A stretch of DNA of 64,000 nt from Nitrospira sp. (GCA_018242765.1 JAFEBH010000019.1:118155-182154); one strand, 5' to 3'; positions 1 to 8,154 are shown, counted from the first letter of the stretch. The notes: generated by a model from the letters alone, not told the origin. Numbers and translations are program-made.

Positions 1-22
1 TGCCGCCTTTGTTGCCTTTGCT

Positions 23-208
23 TCACATACATGAACATGACAAGCTGCTCAGTTGGATGCGTTCGAGGCCCTCTCGATACAGCGCACAGCGTTCTTTGGC
101 CTTTGCCATATCACCCTCGTGCTTCTGAATGCATTGCCGATAGCCTTTCAGCAGTTCGGCTGTTTCGCGTCTAATCTCCGCGTTCGCTTGCCGCTGACGG
201 TAGTCCAT
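23..208 (-). pseudogene. Truncated copy of the small Cys-containing lipoprotein gene
   Basis: This 61-residue reading frame is a near-copy of the C-terminal part of the protein at 3772-4083. Both share the blocks DYRQR, AELLKGYRQCIQKHEGD and CALYREGLERI and end in SCSCM. The signal peptide and first third are missing. Directly upstream on the same strand is a fragment of an unrelated RND pump gene, so the join looks like a deletion or recombination scar. It is probably not expressed as a working lipoprotein. The alternative, a genuine short protein starting at the internal Met, lacks any export signal. Confidence 0.6.
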
Positions 209-227
209 GCAATTGGTTTATGTAGGC

Positions 228-455
228 GATCCTTACTATTCCGTTCAGAACAGCGATACCGAACAATGCGATGAAACCAACGGAAGCCGGAACGGAGAGA
301 TAGAGACTACCGATCTGCAACACCACGAGATCACCGACCATGGCAAATGGAATCGCAGCAGAATCAACGTCGCCTGTCTGAGATTCCTAAACGTGACGAA
401 CAAAATAAGGACAATGAGCCCAATTGACCAACGGACATCACGATGGCCAGACGAG
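228..455 (-). pseudogene. Remnant of an HME-RND efflux pump gene (czcA-like, C-terminal region)
   Basis: Translating the minus strand with one or two frame changes gives TRLAIVMSV, then GLIVLILFVTFRNLRQATLI, then IPFAMVGDLVVLQIGSLYLS and VPASVGFIALFGIAVLNG. These match, in order, the transmembrane 10-12 region of the CzcA-type pump at 51741-54872, which has VPASIGFIELFGLAVGNG. No flanking pump sequence is present. It is a decayed fragment of a fourth RND transporter gene. Confidence 0.7.
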
Positions 456-479
456 TCATGGCTCGCTGTTGATTTCGAA

Positions 480-674
480 CAGCTCACCCCACGTCAGCAG
501 TTCAGTGATAATCGGACTCGGTTTTCTCAAAGATCTGAACAGCGTGCGCTGGACAACAGTGCGTGACAGATCCTGGCGTGGGTGGTGACGCTGCCGGGCT
601 CCGCAATTCTTGCCGTGCTTGCCTACCTGCTGCTCACTCGCATTTGGGTGAGCGGTCCTACAGTCTCGTCATAA
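480..674 (+). pseudogene. Remnant of a PiT-family inorganic phosphate transporter (C-terminus)
   Basis: From 571 the plus strand reads QILAWVVTLPGSAILAVLAY and ends at a TAA at 672-674. This matches the last transmembrane helix of PiT (Pit/PitA) phosphate permeases, whose C-termini carry a W-V-x-T-x-P signature. The preceding stretch reads VRWTTVR in another frame, so at least one frameshift lies near 565-571. Nothing of the N-terminal permease is visible. Family assignment rests on a short segment. Confidence 0.5.
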
Positions 675-700
675 TGTGAGGTGGTACATCTCGGTGATGC

Positions 701-2137
701 CTAGTCTGCACAGCAGCTCATGTTTGACACGTCTTTTGTGTAAGACAGCGCGGCTAGTTTGAGCGCCTCGGACATGGTTGGATAAACGTGCAGCAGGTGG
801 GCGAAGTCGCCGATCGTCGCACCAAAATGAAGCCCTATGGCCGCTTCATGAATCACCTCCGCTGCGTTCATTCCGTGCATGGAAACCCCCAGCACCTTCT
901 TCGTGTTCCTGTCCGCAACCATCTTCAGGACCCCTCTGGTCTCGCGGACCGCCCCAGCTCTGGGAACGAGGGACATCGGAATCATGCGACAATCGCACGC
1001 GTACCCGCGCGCATTGGCCTCCTCGTCCGAGAGTCCGACGACGCCCACTTGCGGGTCGGTAAAAATCGCTCGCGGAATCACGGCGTGGTTTACCTTATGG
1101 CTCCCTTTGCCGTTGAGAGCATTCTCGGCAGCAATCCCGCCGTCCTGCGCCCCCACAGGAGTCGCCATCTGGCTTCCCGTGTATGAACCAATCACGTCTC
1201 CGGCCGCATACACATGCTCGGCAGAAGTGCGCAGCTCGTCGTTGACCTTCACGAAGCCACGGTCATCCAGATCGACTCCTGGAAGGTCAAGTCCGAGCTG
1301 TGCCGTATTCGGTATGCGCCCCGTGGCAACCAGGAGCTTCGCCGCTTTCAGTTCCTTCTGCCGGCCGTCCACCTGGAGCGTGACCACGACTTGGCGTTCA
1401 TCGCCATGCACCCGGCTCACGGTGGCTTTCGTATAAATGGCAATTCCCTCCTCACGAAATACCTCTGCCACTGATTGCGCAATCTCCGGCTCGTAGGCCG
1501 TAAGAATTCGCGCTCCGCGTGCCAGAATCGTAACGCTGGTGCCGAAGCGCGAAAACATCTGGCCCAGCTCAAGCGCGATGTAGCCGCCACCGAGGATGAT
1601 CAGCGACACGGGAAGCTCTGTGAGTTCGATGTCTTCGTGACTGGTGAGCAGGTCGCTGGTGAGATACGGCGTGTCACGAAGCCCGGGAACCTCTGGCACT
1701 GCGGGCGAGCTTCCCGTCGCGACAAGGAACCGAGCCGCTGAGAGCACCTGCCCGTTCACGGTCACCTCGTTGGAGCCGCTGAAGCGGGCTGATCCTTCAA
1801 ACACGCGGATGCGTTGAGAGTTGAAGACAATGCTCTGATACTTCTTTCCCCGGTAGTCTTCAATCACGGCATCCTTCTGCTCGATCAGGGCGCGGAAGTC
1901 CAGGCTCATCGAGGTAGGAGAGAGCCCTGGATAGCGCGGATGCTTCGTATCGTAGAGGATTTTCGCGGCTTCGATGAGATTCTTTGACGGCAAGCAGCCA
2001 CGATTGGCACACGTGCCACCGAGCGTTCGCACCTCGGTCATGGCTGCCGTGTGTCCGCTTGCTGCCGCGCGAAGCGCGGCAGCAAACGCCGTCGAGCCGG
2101 ATCCGAGAATCACCAGGTCAAATTTCTCCGCCATCAT
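701..2137 (-). CDS. merA: Mercuric reductase (flavin disulfide oxidoreductase)
   Basis: MerA reduces Hg(II) to volatile Hg(0) with NADPH in the cytoplasm. The 478-residue protein has an N-terminal FAD-binding fold (GSGSTAF), the redox motif GGTCANRGCLPSK with Cys43 and Cys48, a central NAD(P)H-binding GGGYIALELG, a second FAD motif YAAGDV, and a C-terminal vicinal Cys475-Cys476 pair that is diagnostic for MerA over lipoamide dehydrogenase. It lacks the N-terminal HMA (NmerA) domain found in many MerA proteins. The start at 2137 follows an AGGAGGGG site. It is the last gene of merTPFA, transcribed from the MerR-type promoter near 3200. Confidence 0.95.
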   Translation of the reverse strand: MMAEKFDLVILGSGSTAFAAALRAAASGHTAAMTEVRTLGGTCANRGCLPSKNLIEAAKILYDTKHPRYPGLSPTSMSLDFRALIEQKDAVIEDYRGKKYQSIVFNSQRIRVFEGSARFSGSNEVTVNGQVLSAARFLVATGSSPAVPEVPGLRDTPYLTSDLLTSHEDIELTELPVSLIILGGGYIALELGQMFSRFGTSVTILARGARILTAYEPEIAQSVAEVFREEGIAIYTKATVSRVHGDERQVVVTLQVDGRQKELKAAKLLVATGRIPNTAQLGLDLPGVDLDDRGFVKVNDELRTSAEHVYAAGDVIGSYTGSQMATPVGAQDGGIAAENALNGKGSHKVNHAVIPRAIFTDPQVGVVGLSDEEANARGYACDCRMIPMSLVPRAGAVRETRGVLKMVADRNTKKVLGVSMHGMNAAEVIHEAAIGLHFGATIGDFAHLLHVYPTMSEALKLAALSYTKDVSNMSCCAD

Positions 2138-2176
2138 GTCCCCTCCTGAGTTGGTTATCCGGGAATGTCCTTCAGA

Positions 2177-2422
2177 TCACACGCACATCTGGCGCCGCAT
2201 GAAGTAGTAGCCCAGCGCAGCCACTCCGATGAACATCACAAGAAGGCCGATCAATATGGCATCATTGAGAATGAATCCGAGGCCAAGCGCGGTGACCAGC
2301 CCGGCGACCATAAACGGCGCCACGCAGCAGAGTGCAGCAAACGCTGCCCCGCTGATGCCGACCGCCATAAGCGCTCGGCCCAACCATGATGGCGCTTCGT
2401 GACTATTGGTTTTCCCGTCCAT
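2177..2422 (-). CDS. merF: MerF-like mercuric ion transport protein
   Basis: An 81-residue protein with two transmembrane helices. Helix 1 carries a Cys32-Cys33 pair (AALCCVAPF) and there is a Cys80 near the C-terminus. Length and layout match MerF, an inner-membrane mercury importer with a vicinal Cys pair in helix 1. Classic MerF has a second vicinal pair near the C-terminus. Here only one C-terminal Cys is seen. The start has AGGAG 5 bases upstream, and the gene lies 8 bp after merP and 39 bp before merA. A general MerC/MerE-type small transporter is the alternative. Confidence 0.75.
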   Translation of the reverse strand: MDGKTNSHEAPSWLGRALMAVGISGAAFAALCCVAPFMVAGLVTALGLGFILNDAILIGLLVMFIGVAALGYYFMRRQMCV

Positions 2423-2430
2423 TGCGGCTC

Positions 2431-2709
2431 CTAGGGCTGAACGGTGGAGGGATAGCCCGCGTTCTTGGTGGCCTCCAGCAGCGCCTCGACCGTGGTCTTG
2501 GCGTCATCGAAGGTGACCAGGGCTTCCTTCTTCTCCAAGTTGACCTCGATGTTCTCGACGCCTTCAACCTTGTTCAGCGCCTTCTTAATCGTGATCGGGC
2601 AGGCTGCGCAGGTCATGCCCGTCACCCACAGGGTGACCGTTTGCGTGGTGGCCCAGGCGGGCGCGCTCAGAGCGGCCGAGAGGGCGAGTACCGTGACGAG
2701 CTTTTTCAT
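2431..2709 (-). CDS. merP: Periplasmic mercuric ion-binding protein MerP
   Basis: A 92-residue precursor with a Sec signal peptide (cleavage after AWA, about residue 20) and one HMA domain with the GMTCAAC motif (Cys34, Cys37). MerP binds Hg(II) in the periplasm and hands it to MerT. The size is typical for MerP. It sits 12 bp downstream of merT and has an AAAGGAA ribosome site before the ATG at 2709. Confidence 0.93.
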   Translation of the reverse strand: MKKLVTVLALSAALSAPAWATTQTVTLWVTGMTCAACPITIKKALNKVEGVENIEVNLEKKEALVTFDDAKTTVEALLEATKNAGYPSTVQP

Positions 2710-2721
2710 GACGTGTTCCTT

Positions 2722-3108
2722 TCAGTACAACAGCGGCAGAATGTAGGGGAACGCAAGCGCGAGCCCCGTCAGTGCGGCGACAATTACAAAGATGATCTTC
2801 TGCGCCATCTTGACTTGCGGCACGGCACAGACCTCCCCCGGTTTACAGGCTTCGGCGGGCCGGAAGATGCGCCGGTAGGCGAAGAAGAGCGCCACGAGGG
2901 CTGCGCCGATAAAGATTGGACGATACGGTTCGAGCACTGTCAAATTGCCGATCCACGCGCCGCTGACGCCAATCGCTACCAAGACGAGGGGGCCGAGACA
3001 GCAGATCGAGGCGAGGAACGCCGCGAGACCGCTGATACCCAAGGCGCCACGACCGTTTGGGGGTTTAACCCACGGGTTCTCTTTCTCCGACCTGGACAAC
3101 CTCTCCAT
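2722..3108 (-). CDS. merT: Mercuric ion transporter MerT
   Basis: MerT carries Hg(II) across the inner membrane. From the ATG at 3108 the protein has 128 residues, with three predicted helices, Cys36-Cys37 in helix 1 (ASICCLGP) and a second pair, Cys88 and Cys94, in the cytoplasmic loop, as in classical MerT. An upstream in-frame start at 3213 would place the start codon inside the operator/promoter. The 3108 start has AGGTGG 4-5 bases upstream and the usual MerT length. First gene of merTPFA. Confidence 0.93.
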   Translation of the reverse strand: MERLSRSEKENPWVKPPNGRGALGISGLAAFLASICCLGPLVLVAIGVSGAWIGNLTVLEPYRPIFIGAALVALFFAYRRIFRPAEACKPGEVCAVPQVKMAQKIIFVIVAALTGLALAFPYILPLLY

Positions 3109-3182
3109 TGCACCACCTATTTCCCGAGCGTCCGTAGTACAAGCGGTCATACCTGTTTCTACAGACTTTCTCATTGATTCCA

Positions 3183-3213
3183 GTCTAAACTCCGTACTAC
3201 GGTACGGAATCAA
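3183..3213 (-). promoter_or_regulatory. MerR-type promoter and operator of merTPFA
   Basis: Read on the minus strand, the -35 box is TTGATT (3208-3213) and the -10 box is TTAGAC (3183-3188), separated by 19 bp instead of 17. The spacer holds the dyad TCCGTAC-N4-GTACGGA at 3191-3208, identical in its arms and spacing to the classical mer operator. The overlong spacer plus dyad is the hallmark of promoters activated by DNA distortion by MerR. The divergent merR start at 3226 suggests that the same site represses merR. Confidence 0.92.
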
Positions 3214-3225
3214 GGGAAATTTTTC

Positions 3226-3624
3226 ATGGCGTCAGAATTGACGATAGGTCGAGTGGCGAAGCTTGCCGGGGTGAATGTCGAAACGATCCGTTATTATCAG
3301 AGGCGGGGATTGCTGGCAGAGCCTGACAAGCCGCACATGGGTTATCGCCGATATCCTCCGGCCATCGTGAAGCACATCCGCTTTATTAAGCGGGCGCAGG
3401 CCCTTGGGTTCACGTTGGAGGAAATCACCGAACTCCTACGGCTGGAGGAAGCCCGCGCTTGTGCCGAGACCCGCGCTCTGGCCGCCCACAAGATGCAGTT
3501 GATTGAACAAAAACTGACGGACCTCACGGCAATGCGGAAAGCGTTAGCTGGTCTGGTCCAACAGTGTGATAGGAAACAACCTGCGAAAGAGTGCCCAATC
3601 ATTCAGGTGCTTGAACAGGATTAG
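3226..3624 (+). CDS. merR: Mercury-responsive regulator MerR (locus 1)
   Basis: A 132-residue MerR-family regulator with an N-terminal winged helix-turn-helix (LTIGRVAKLAGVNVETIRYY), a dimerisation helix, and Cys79, Cys114 and Cys123. The 35- and 9-residue spacings equal those of the three Hg(II)-binding cysteines in Tn501 MerR, so the inducer is very likely mercury. An AAGGGA site precedes the ATG. It diverges from merT and shares its operator. Confidence 0.95.
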   Translation: MASELTIGRVAKLAGVNVETIRYYQRRGLLAEPDKPHMGYRRYPPAIVKHIRFIKRAQALGFTLEEITELLRLEEARACAETRALAAHKMQLIEQKLTDLTAMRKALAGLVQQCDRKQPAKECPIIQVLEQD

Positions 3625-3771
3625 TGTGTGGATTCATCTGCACGAGCGTGTCCCGCACAAGGGTATCTCGTCAGTGAACAGAGCATCCGCGTCTGACGAA
3701 GCAGCAGAACTTGCTCGCGAGATTGAGGTTTCCTTTTGCTCAATGCAAGGCCTGACCCTTGTGCTTCGCCT

Positions 3772-4083
3772 CTACATACATGAACATGACATGCTACTCA
3801 GTTCAATGCGTTCCAGGCCTTCTCGATACAGCGCACAGCTTTCTTTGGCCTTTGTCAAATCGCCCTCGTGCTTTTGGATGCACTGCCGATAGCCTTTCAG
3901 CAATTCGGCTGCTTCACGGCTGATCTCAGCATTGGCTTTCCGCTGACGGTAGTCCACACATCGCATCGCGTCCTTGCCGGCTAGCATTCCGCAATCCGCC
4001 TGCTCATACTGCGCACCCATCCCGCACGCCATGAACAGCGGTGAAACGAAGAGGGCCATGAGAAGAGTCCATAATCGCTTCAT
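3772..4083 (-). CDS. Small Cys-containing lipoprotein, unknown function
   Basis: From the ATG at 4083 (AGGGAG seven bases upstream) this is a 103-residue protein with a signal peptide ending in a lipobox-like LFMAC. Cysteines recur (C in ADCGML, RCVDY, RQCIQ, SCALY) and the end is SCSCM. The C-terminal two thirds is charged and probably helical. It is the last gene of the 7358-3772 cluster. A truncated copy lies at 23-208. I do not recognise the family. The Cys-rich tail and neighbours suggest an envelope metal-related role (inference). Confidence 0.6.
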   Translation of the reverse strand: MKRLWTLLMALFVSPLFMACGMGAQYEQADCGMLAGKDAMRCVDYRQRKANAEISREAAELLKGYRQCIQKHEGDLTKAKESCALYREGLERIELSSMSCSCM

Positions 4084-4210
4084 CGTCAAACTCCCTAATT
4101 CTGCTAATTCTGATGGTTAGCTAATGTAGCGGTTCCAGGTTGCATAATATTCATGGACGGTCCCGCGGGGCAGGCTTGTGAGTAGAAGCAAGAGACCCAC
4201 GGCAACATCA

Positions 4211-4960
4211 TTACCGGTTGACATAGAGGTTCCACCCGTCGCCCACGCCGAGCGAGAGGACGGTCAACGGATTGATGATCTGCCGGATCCCCAGTTCGAT
4301 GATATTGGAGTCGGCGCCTTTGCGGCGTTGCTGCTCCCGCACATAGTCAGCGACAAACACCGTCGCCCTGGCTACCAGCGCACTATAGCCGACAATCGCC
4401 ACATACCGATTCTGCCGCTCGTCATTCATGGGATCCGAGTTGCGGACCCAGCTGACATTCACATGCACGCGTTGGAAGAGCGAGGTATAGGGAAGCGTTT
4501 TTGTGGCTAAGAAGCGCACATGGGTATCGAGTCCGGTGCTGCTCACTCCGGTAGGCACATCAATTCGACCCGCCAGCGCCATGGCAGGCAGAAGTGACGA
4601 TTCCTGATTGAAGTTGTACATGGCCTCCGCGATCAGGTCGCGGCTGCCGGTCTTGTCGGCATCGCCCAACAAAAATGGAGCTCCAATGCGGGCTTGCCAG
4701 TTCCTGGCAAAACCGAACTCCACACGCGGCTCCAGGCGGAAACGATCCTCCTCTTCTCCCGTTTGCTCGTAGCGGAAAAGACTTTGAAATTCGCGGTTCA
4801 GGTACGGAAGGGGATAGGCATCTTCCATTTGTGTGGGGATGTTTTCTTCCAGGTTGGTATGATCGGCGGCGAGCACGATCCTCGGCGTGAGGAAGAGGTG
4901 CCAGAGCATGCCATACAGTAAGACTGATCCCAGCCGACGTAACTGTTGTTGGGTCATCAC
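4211..4960 (-). CDS. Probable outer-membrane beta-barrel protein
   Basis: A 249-residue exported protein with a signal peptide (cleavage after VLAA, about residue 31). Alternating hydrophobic/polar stretches rich in Arg, Asn and aromatics (EFGFARNWQARIGAPF, RVHVNVSWVRNSD, FVADYVREQ) suggest beta-strands, and it ends near LGVGDGWNLYVNR. It resembles the broad class of transporter-like outer-membrane proteins often annotated beside copper genes, but no specific family is certain. It starts 24 bp downstream of the Met-rich lipoprotein gene and probably works with it. Confidence 0.6.
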   Translation of the reverse strand: MMTQQQLRRLGSVLLYGMLWHLFLTPRIVLAADHTNLEENIPTQMEDAYPLPYLNREFQSLFRYEQTGEEEDRFRLEPRVEFGFARNWQARIGAPFLLGDADKTGSRDLIAEAMYNFNQESSLLPAMALAGRIDVPTGVSSTGLDTHVRFLATKTLPYTSLFQRVHVNVSWVRNSDPMNDERQNRYVAIVGYSALVARATVFVADYVREQQRRKGADSNIIELGIRQIINPLTVLSLGVGDGWNLYVNR

Positions 4961-4984
4961 GCGCCCTCACTCGTTTAACAAACA

Positions 4985-6457
4985 CTAGCGGACACTGATC
5001 GGCACTGATTGCGCGGGCGGCGGCGGAGCGGTCGGCTCGCCTTCCATCGGCAGCGGAAGGACATTGGGCAGCGATCCGTACTTCTTGTCCCATCCTTGCA
5101 GCATCGCCTCGATCATTTTCTGTGGCGTTCCGCCCGGCTCCATGGCTTCAGGCATCATCTGCATATCCGGCATGAGCGCCTTGAGCGCTTCCATCAGCGA
5201 ACCCGGCTGCTCCCCATCCTCTAGACCGGGCGTCATTTTCATTTTGAACTGCGACATCAACCGCTCATGCTGATCCTCGCTCATACCCGGTGGCATCATC
5301 ATCGGCATCATTTCTTCCAACATTTCCCGCATGATGCGGTTCATCTCGCCGTCGGTGCCTCTCATCCAATCGTAATAGATCCGAGGATCCATGTCGGGGT
5401 AAGGCACCGGGAACTTTCGCGCGAGCCGCTCATCTCCCGGGTGGTATTTCATCGCATCAATGACACGGTACAACTCGGCGCGCTTCTGTTCGATCGTCCA
5501 CTTGTCGTAGGCCAAAATGTCGTACGCGATCCCGTGCAGCATGTGCAGGTTGTCGAAGATGTTGGCCGACTCCGGTGAGAAGCGGGAGTAACGCGGCATG
5601 ACTTCCCGGCTCAGCAACATGCGTAAGGGGCGATCCACGAGCACACGGAGATACCCGGTCTGATTGGTCTGACGAATCATCGATTCCTGCTCCTCGTCGT
5701 TGCCCGCCAGCAGCAGGGCTTCGTAAATGGCCGGGTGCCACCAGTGCGCGTAGTAGAAGAAATTGTTGGAGAGGGGATAGTAGTTCCGGAAGCGTGTGAA
5801 ATAGGGCTTCATCATGACCCCGGCCCGCCGCATGGTGACGTCGAGTGGGGCGGGGCTGCGAGGGATATTCATGTAATGCAGGTAGTAGTCGACCGCTCGA
5901 TCTGTCCATCCCTTTTTGTCGGACCACGAGATGTTCTTATCCGAAAGAATGTCGTAGGTCTGTTCATGATGCAGATGGGTCCAATCGATCGCCCGGTAGA
6001 GCTGCCACGCAGCCTGCGAGGTATAGGGCCCATAGAGTTGCATCTGAGGTTCGACCGGTGGAGGATGATAGAGATAGGCGAGGCATTCGAGGTTGAAGTC
6101 ATAGTCGGTCTGGGCATGGCGGTCGAAGGGGTTCAAGAGCAGAACATCATGCTGCTTCCCATGGGCGAAGTGAATGCCGGAACTGACGAGGTAGGCCGGG
6201 CGATGGCGTTGGAAGAAGTCGATATTGTAGCTGAAGAGCGTCGTGTGTCGCTGCCCACGAAGATGGGTGGTCTCCGTCCGCTGCTCGACGAGAGGAGGAG
6301 GAAAAACCGGATGGGTGCTCGGATCGACTTGGCATCCAAGTATGAAGAAGCCGACTACGACTGACCAGAGACTCCGAAGCATGGCACGCAAGATCACGCA
6401 AGCCTCGGCACAATATCTCAATCTCACGGTCCCCAGGCCGATCATGCCGTCAATCAT
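4985..6457 (-). CDS. Large Met-rich lipoprotein, unknown function
   Basis: Up to 490 residues. A lipoprotein signal (FILGCQVD) follows the internal Met at 6382, which gives a 465-residue product. The outer start at 6457 has a better ribosome site (GAGAGGG) but adds a 25-residue extension before the signal peptide. The middle is rich in Tyr, His and Trp (FYYAHWWHPA, HLHHEQTYD). The C-terminal 130 residues are strongly Met-rich (EEMMPMMMPPGM, MPDMQMMPEAM), as in periplasmic Cu(I)/Ag(I)-binding segments. It lies between a copper-storage-like gene and an outer-membrane protein gene, so copper binding is inferred. No recognised domain. Confidence 0.6.
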   Translation of the reverse strand: MIDGMIGLGTVRLRYCAEACVILRAMLRSLWSVVVGFFILGCQVDPSTHPVFPPPLVEQRTETTHLRGQRHTTLFSYNIDFFQRHRPAYLVSSGIHFAHGKQHDVLLLNPFDRHAQTDYDFNLECLAYLYHPPPVEPQMQLYGPYTSQAAWQLYRAIDWTHLHHEQTYDILSDKNISWSDKKGWTDRAVDYYLHYMNIPRSPAPLDVTMRRAGVMMKPYFTRFRNYYPLSNNFFYYAHWWHPAIYEALLLAGNDEEQESMIRQTNQTGYLRVLVDRPLRMLLSREVMPRYSRFSPESANIFDNLHMLHGIAYDILAYDKWTIEQKRAELYRVIDAMKYHPGDERLARKFPVPYPDMDPRIYYDWMRGTDGEMNRIMREMLEEMMPMMMPPGMSEDQHERLMSQFKMKMTPGLEDGEQPGSLMEALKALMPDMQMMPEAMEPGGTPQKMIEAMLQGWDKKYGSLPNVLPLPMEGEPTAPPPPAQSVPISVR

Positions 6458-6473
6458 GATTCAACCCTCTCCC

Positions 6474-6508
6474 GAGGAGGGCAAGATTCGATAAATCTTG
6501 CCCTCCTC
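6474..6508. terminator. Perfect 15-bp hairpin, candidate attenuator or terminator
   Basis: GAGGAGGGCAAGATT at 6474-6488 pairs perfectly with 6494-6508 around a 5-base loop (CGATA). It sits between the storage-protein gene, which ends at 6524, and the Met-rich lipoprotein gene starting at 6457, both on the minus strand. There is no clear U-run on the minus strand, so it may be a partial terminator or an mRNA processing/stability hairpin between two genes of one operon. Confidence 0.6.
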
Positions 6509-6523
6509 ATGTTTTGGATGACG

Positions 6524-6874
6524 TTATCGCCGAGCTCCGGCCGGCTGTTGCCGTGTCCCAGCGCCGGCGGCCACTTTTCGACATTCTTCCGCACAGCGGC
6601 GGCAGGCCTCGGCGCAGCGGCGGCAATGGTCGTTCTGGTGCTTTTCGCATTCCGCGGCACAGGCGTCGCAAATCGTGGCGCAGACGCCGCAGAGCTCCGC
6701 GATGAATCGGGAATCCCGGCTCATGAATGCCGCGCAGGACCAGCACTGGTCCGCGCAATCGATGCAGAGCCGCGCGCATTCCGGCATCTCGCCGAGACAC
6801 TGATTGCCGCACGATTCGCATTCTTCCGCGCATCGGACACAGGCTTCCATACAGGATTGATATTGATGAGCCAT
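6524..6874 (-). CDS. Cys-rich four-helix-bundle copper-binding/storage protein (Csp-like)
   Basis: A 116-residue protein with about 20 cysteines spaced in CxxxC and CxxC patterns along helices (CMEACVRCAEECESC, CRRCAEACRRCAEEC). This matches the DUF326/four-helix copper-storage (Csp) family, in which Cys residues line the bundle core and bind many Cu(I) ions. No signal peptide is seen, so it is cytosolic like Csp3. The C-terminus is a basic, low-complexity tail. It probably opens the Met-rich lipoprotein/outer-membrane protein operon, or follows the small gene at 7008-7358. Confidence 0.85.
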   Translation of the reverse strand: MAHQYQSCMEACVRCAEECESCGNQCLGEMPECARLCIDCADQCWSCAAFMSRDSRFIAELCGVCATICDACAAECEKHQNDHCRRCAEACRRCAEECRKVAAGAGTRQQPAGARR

Positions 6875-7007
6875 TAGAGAATCTCCTTTATGTTAATAGG
6901 GCTGCGAAACAAACGAGCAGCTCACAGCGACCTACGATCTTGAGCGTTGCGATAGAGCTGCCAACGTTAATGTCATGTTCCAGAAGATGCGCACGAAGGA
7001 AGGCAGA

Positions 7008-7358
7008 TCACAACCGAAGAACAACGAGTCTGGCAAGGACTTCCTCGACAGGTGGACCTATACTTTCACTCCCAGAGAGACGGGAGAGCGCCATACAGTC
7101 AGAGGGACACATCAGCGATACCGAAATGGTTTCTCCCAAGGACGTGCTGTCAGTATCAAGCCACGAAAAGTCATGATCGGCATGCTCTACGCTGAAGGTT
7201 TTAAAGACGTCGCAATAGTCACGCGCCGGTTGATCGGGTGATTCACAGCCCATCGCCGTTTGCTCGGCACTATACAATGGGATCAGACACGCGTAGGCGT
7301 TAAACGTCAGCCCGAACAGAAGCGCTGCCAACGAAATGGAGAGACTTCGCGCGATCAT
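7008..7358 (-). CDS. Small exported Cys protein heading the copper-type operon
   Basis: From the ATG at 7358 it has 116 residues: a signal segment ending FNAYACLIPL, then GCESPDQ, RDYCDVFKTF, an acidic stretch, a second Cys region (LMCPSDC) and a hydrophobic C-terminus ARLVVLRL. It is a diverged paralogue of 19598-19972, which shares FNAYACLLPL, the GC-S-P and CDAFK-like segments and the end ASTVLRI. Each copy precedes a metal operon. The position resembles czcI, a small periplasmic gene heading czcCBA. The function is unknown and the upstream start at 7427 is less likely. Confidence 0.6.
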   Translation of the reverse strand: MIARSLSISLAALLFGLTFNAYACLIPLYSAEQTAMGCESPDQPARDYCDVFKTFSVEHADHDFSWLDTDSTSLGETISVSLMCPSDCMALSRLSGSESIGPPVEEVLARLVVLRL

Positions 7359-7515
7359 GGACAAGGGACTCCGATAGACATCCTCTTTTCGCAAAACGAA
7401 GTCTCGCAAGATGCAGACCTGAAGCATTATCGGAGGCGATTAATGGATAGATTGGCGAAATCGCAGAAGATGGGAATGGCATCTTTGGGAAATGGCCAAG
7501 GTTTGGAATCGGATT

Positions 7516-7989
7516 TTAGACAACTTGTCTAGGATCGGGACAACTCTTCTTGCGCCACATCGCAGCAATCCAGAAGATCAGCGGCGGAAGCAATAGCATC
7601 TGGGCCATCGGACTGATGCCCACGGCAATTACCGGAATGAGGGGCATCTGTGCGGTATAGCTCCACCACTTCATCCTAGAAATCATAATCCATTCCAGAG
7701 GAATGATCATGACCAGCCCGATAAGGGCCATGAGCAGATAGCCTCGTAGACCAGGACGGTCAAACCATCCCGGGTGACCAAAGATCACCCGGCCGGCCCA
7801 GAACATGAGCAGAACGAGGAGACCATCACCGAGACTCGCGAGCATGCAGTGCCACCAAGGGATAGCAGTTCCATCTTTCGTAAGGTAGAGGCTGGACTGA
7901 GCCCGTTCCCAGGGATAGTTGAGGATGACCGACACCACAAAAATGCGGCGAGAGTCACGGCGAAAGAATTCATTGAAACTGCATTCCAT
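7516..7989 (-). CDS. Integral membrane protein, unknown function
   Basis: A 157-residue protein with about four hydrophobic segments (HCMLASLGDGLLVLLMFWAG, GYLLMALIGLVMIIPLEW, MPLIPVIAVGISPMAQMLLL and its continuation). It contains conserved-looking charged motifs YPWERAQ and DGTAIPWWHC near the N-terminus. An AAGGAGG site precedes the start. It stands alone between the copper-type operon and the peroxiredoxin gene. I do not recognise the family. Small uncharacterised membrane proteins of this shape occur in many environmental bacteria. Confidence 0.65.
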   Translation of the reverse strand: MECSFNEFFRRDSRRIFVVSVILNYPWERAQSSLYLTKDGTAIPWWHCMLASLGDGLLVLLMFWAGRVIFGHPGWFDRPGLRGYLLMALIGLVMIIPLEWIMISRMKWWSYTAQMPLIPVIAVGISPMAQMLLLPPLIFWIAAMWRKKSCPDPRQVV

Positions 7990-8154
7990 AAGCAGCCTCC
8001 TTATACTCTTTACAATCCATGTCGCCTGGCATCGCTACCTCACAACCAGCCGGATCGTCGATTACTTAGAGAGATACTAAGTCACATGTCATAGCCCTAC
8101 GGAAGTTACTTCCTTGCTGATTACCTTGGAATCCGCCAGCTATCGAAGAGCCCC

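Noticed and set aside
245..487. 80-codon minus-strand frame as a small membrane protein
   Set aside because: Its first part matches an RND pump helix and the remainder is the pump sequence read out of frame, so it is a pump remnant rather than a gene.
701..2137. Dihydrolipoamide dehydrogenase instead of MerA
   Set aside because: The C-terminal vicinal CysCys and the mer operon context are specific for mercuric reductase.
4560..5093. Long 177-codon minus-strand frame
   Set aside because: It overlaps the outer-membrane protein gene and the end of the lipoprotein gene in another frame, has skewed Arg/Pro/Ala composition, and no ribosome site.
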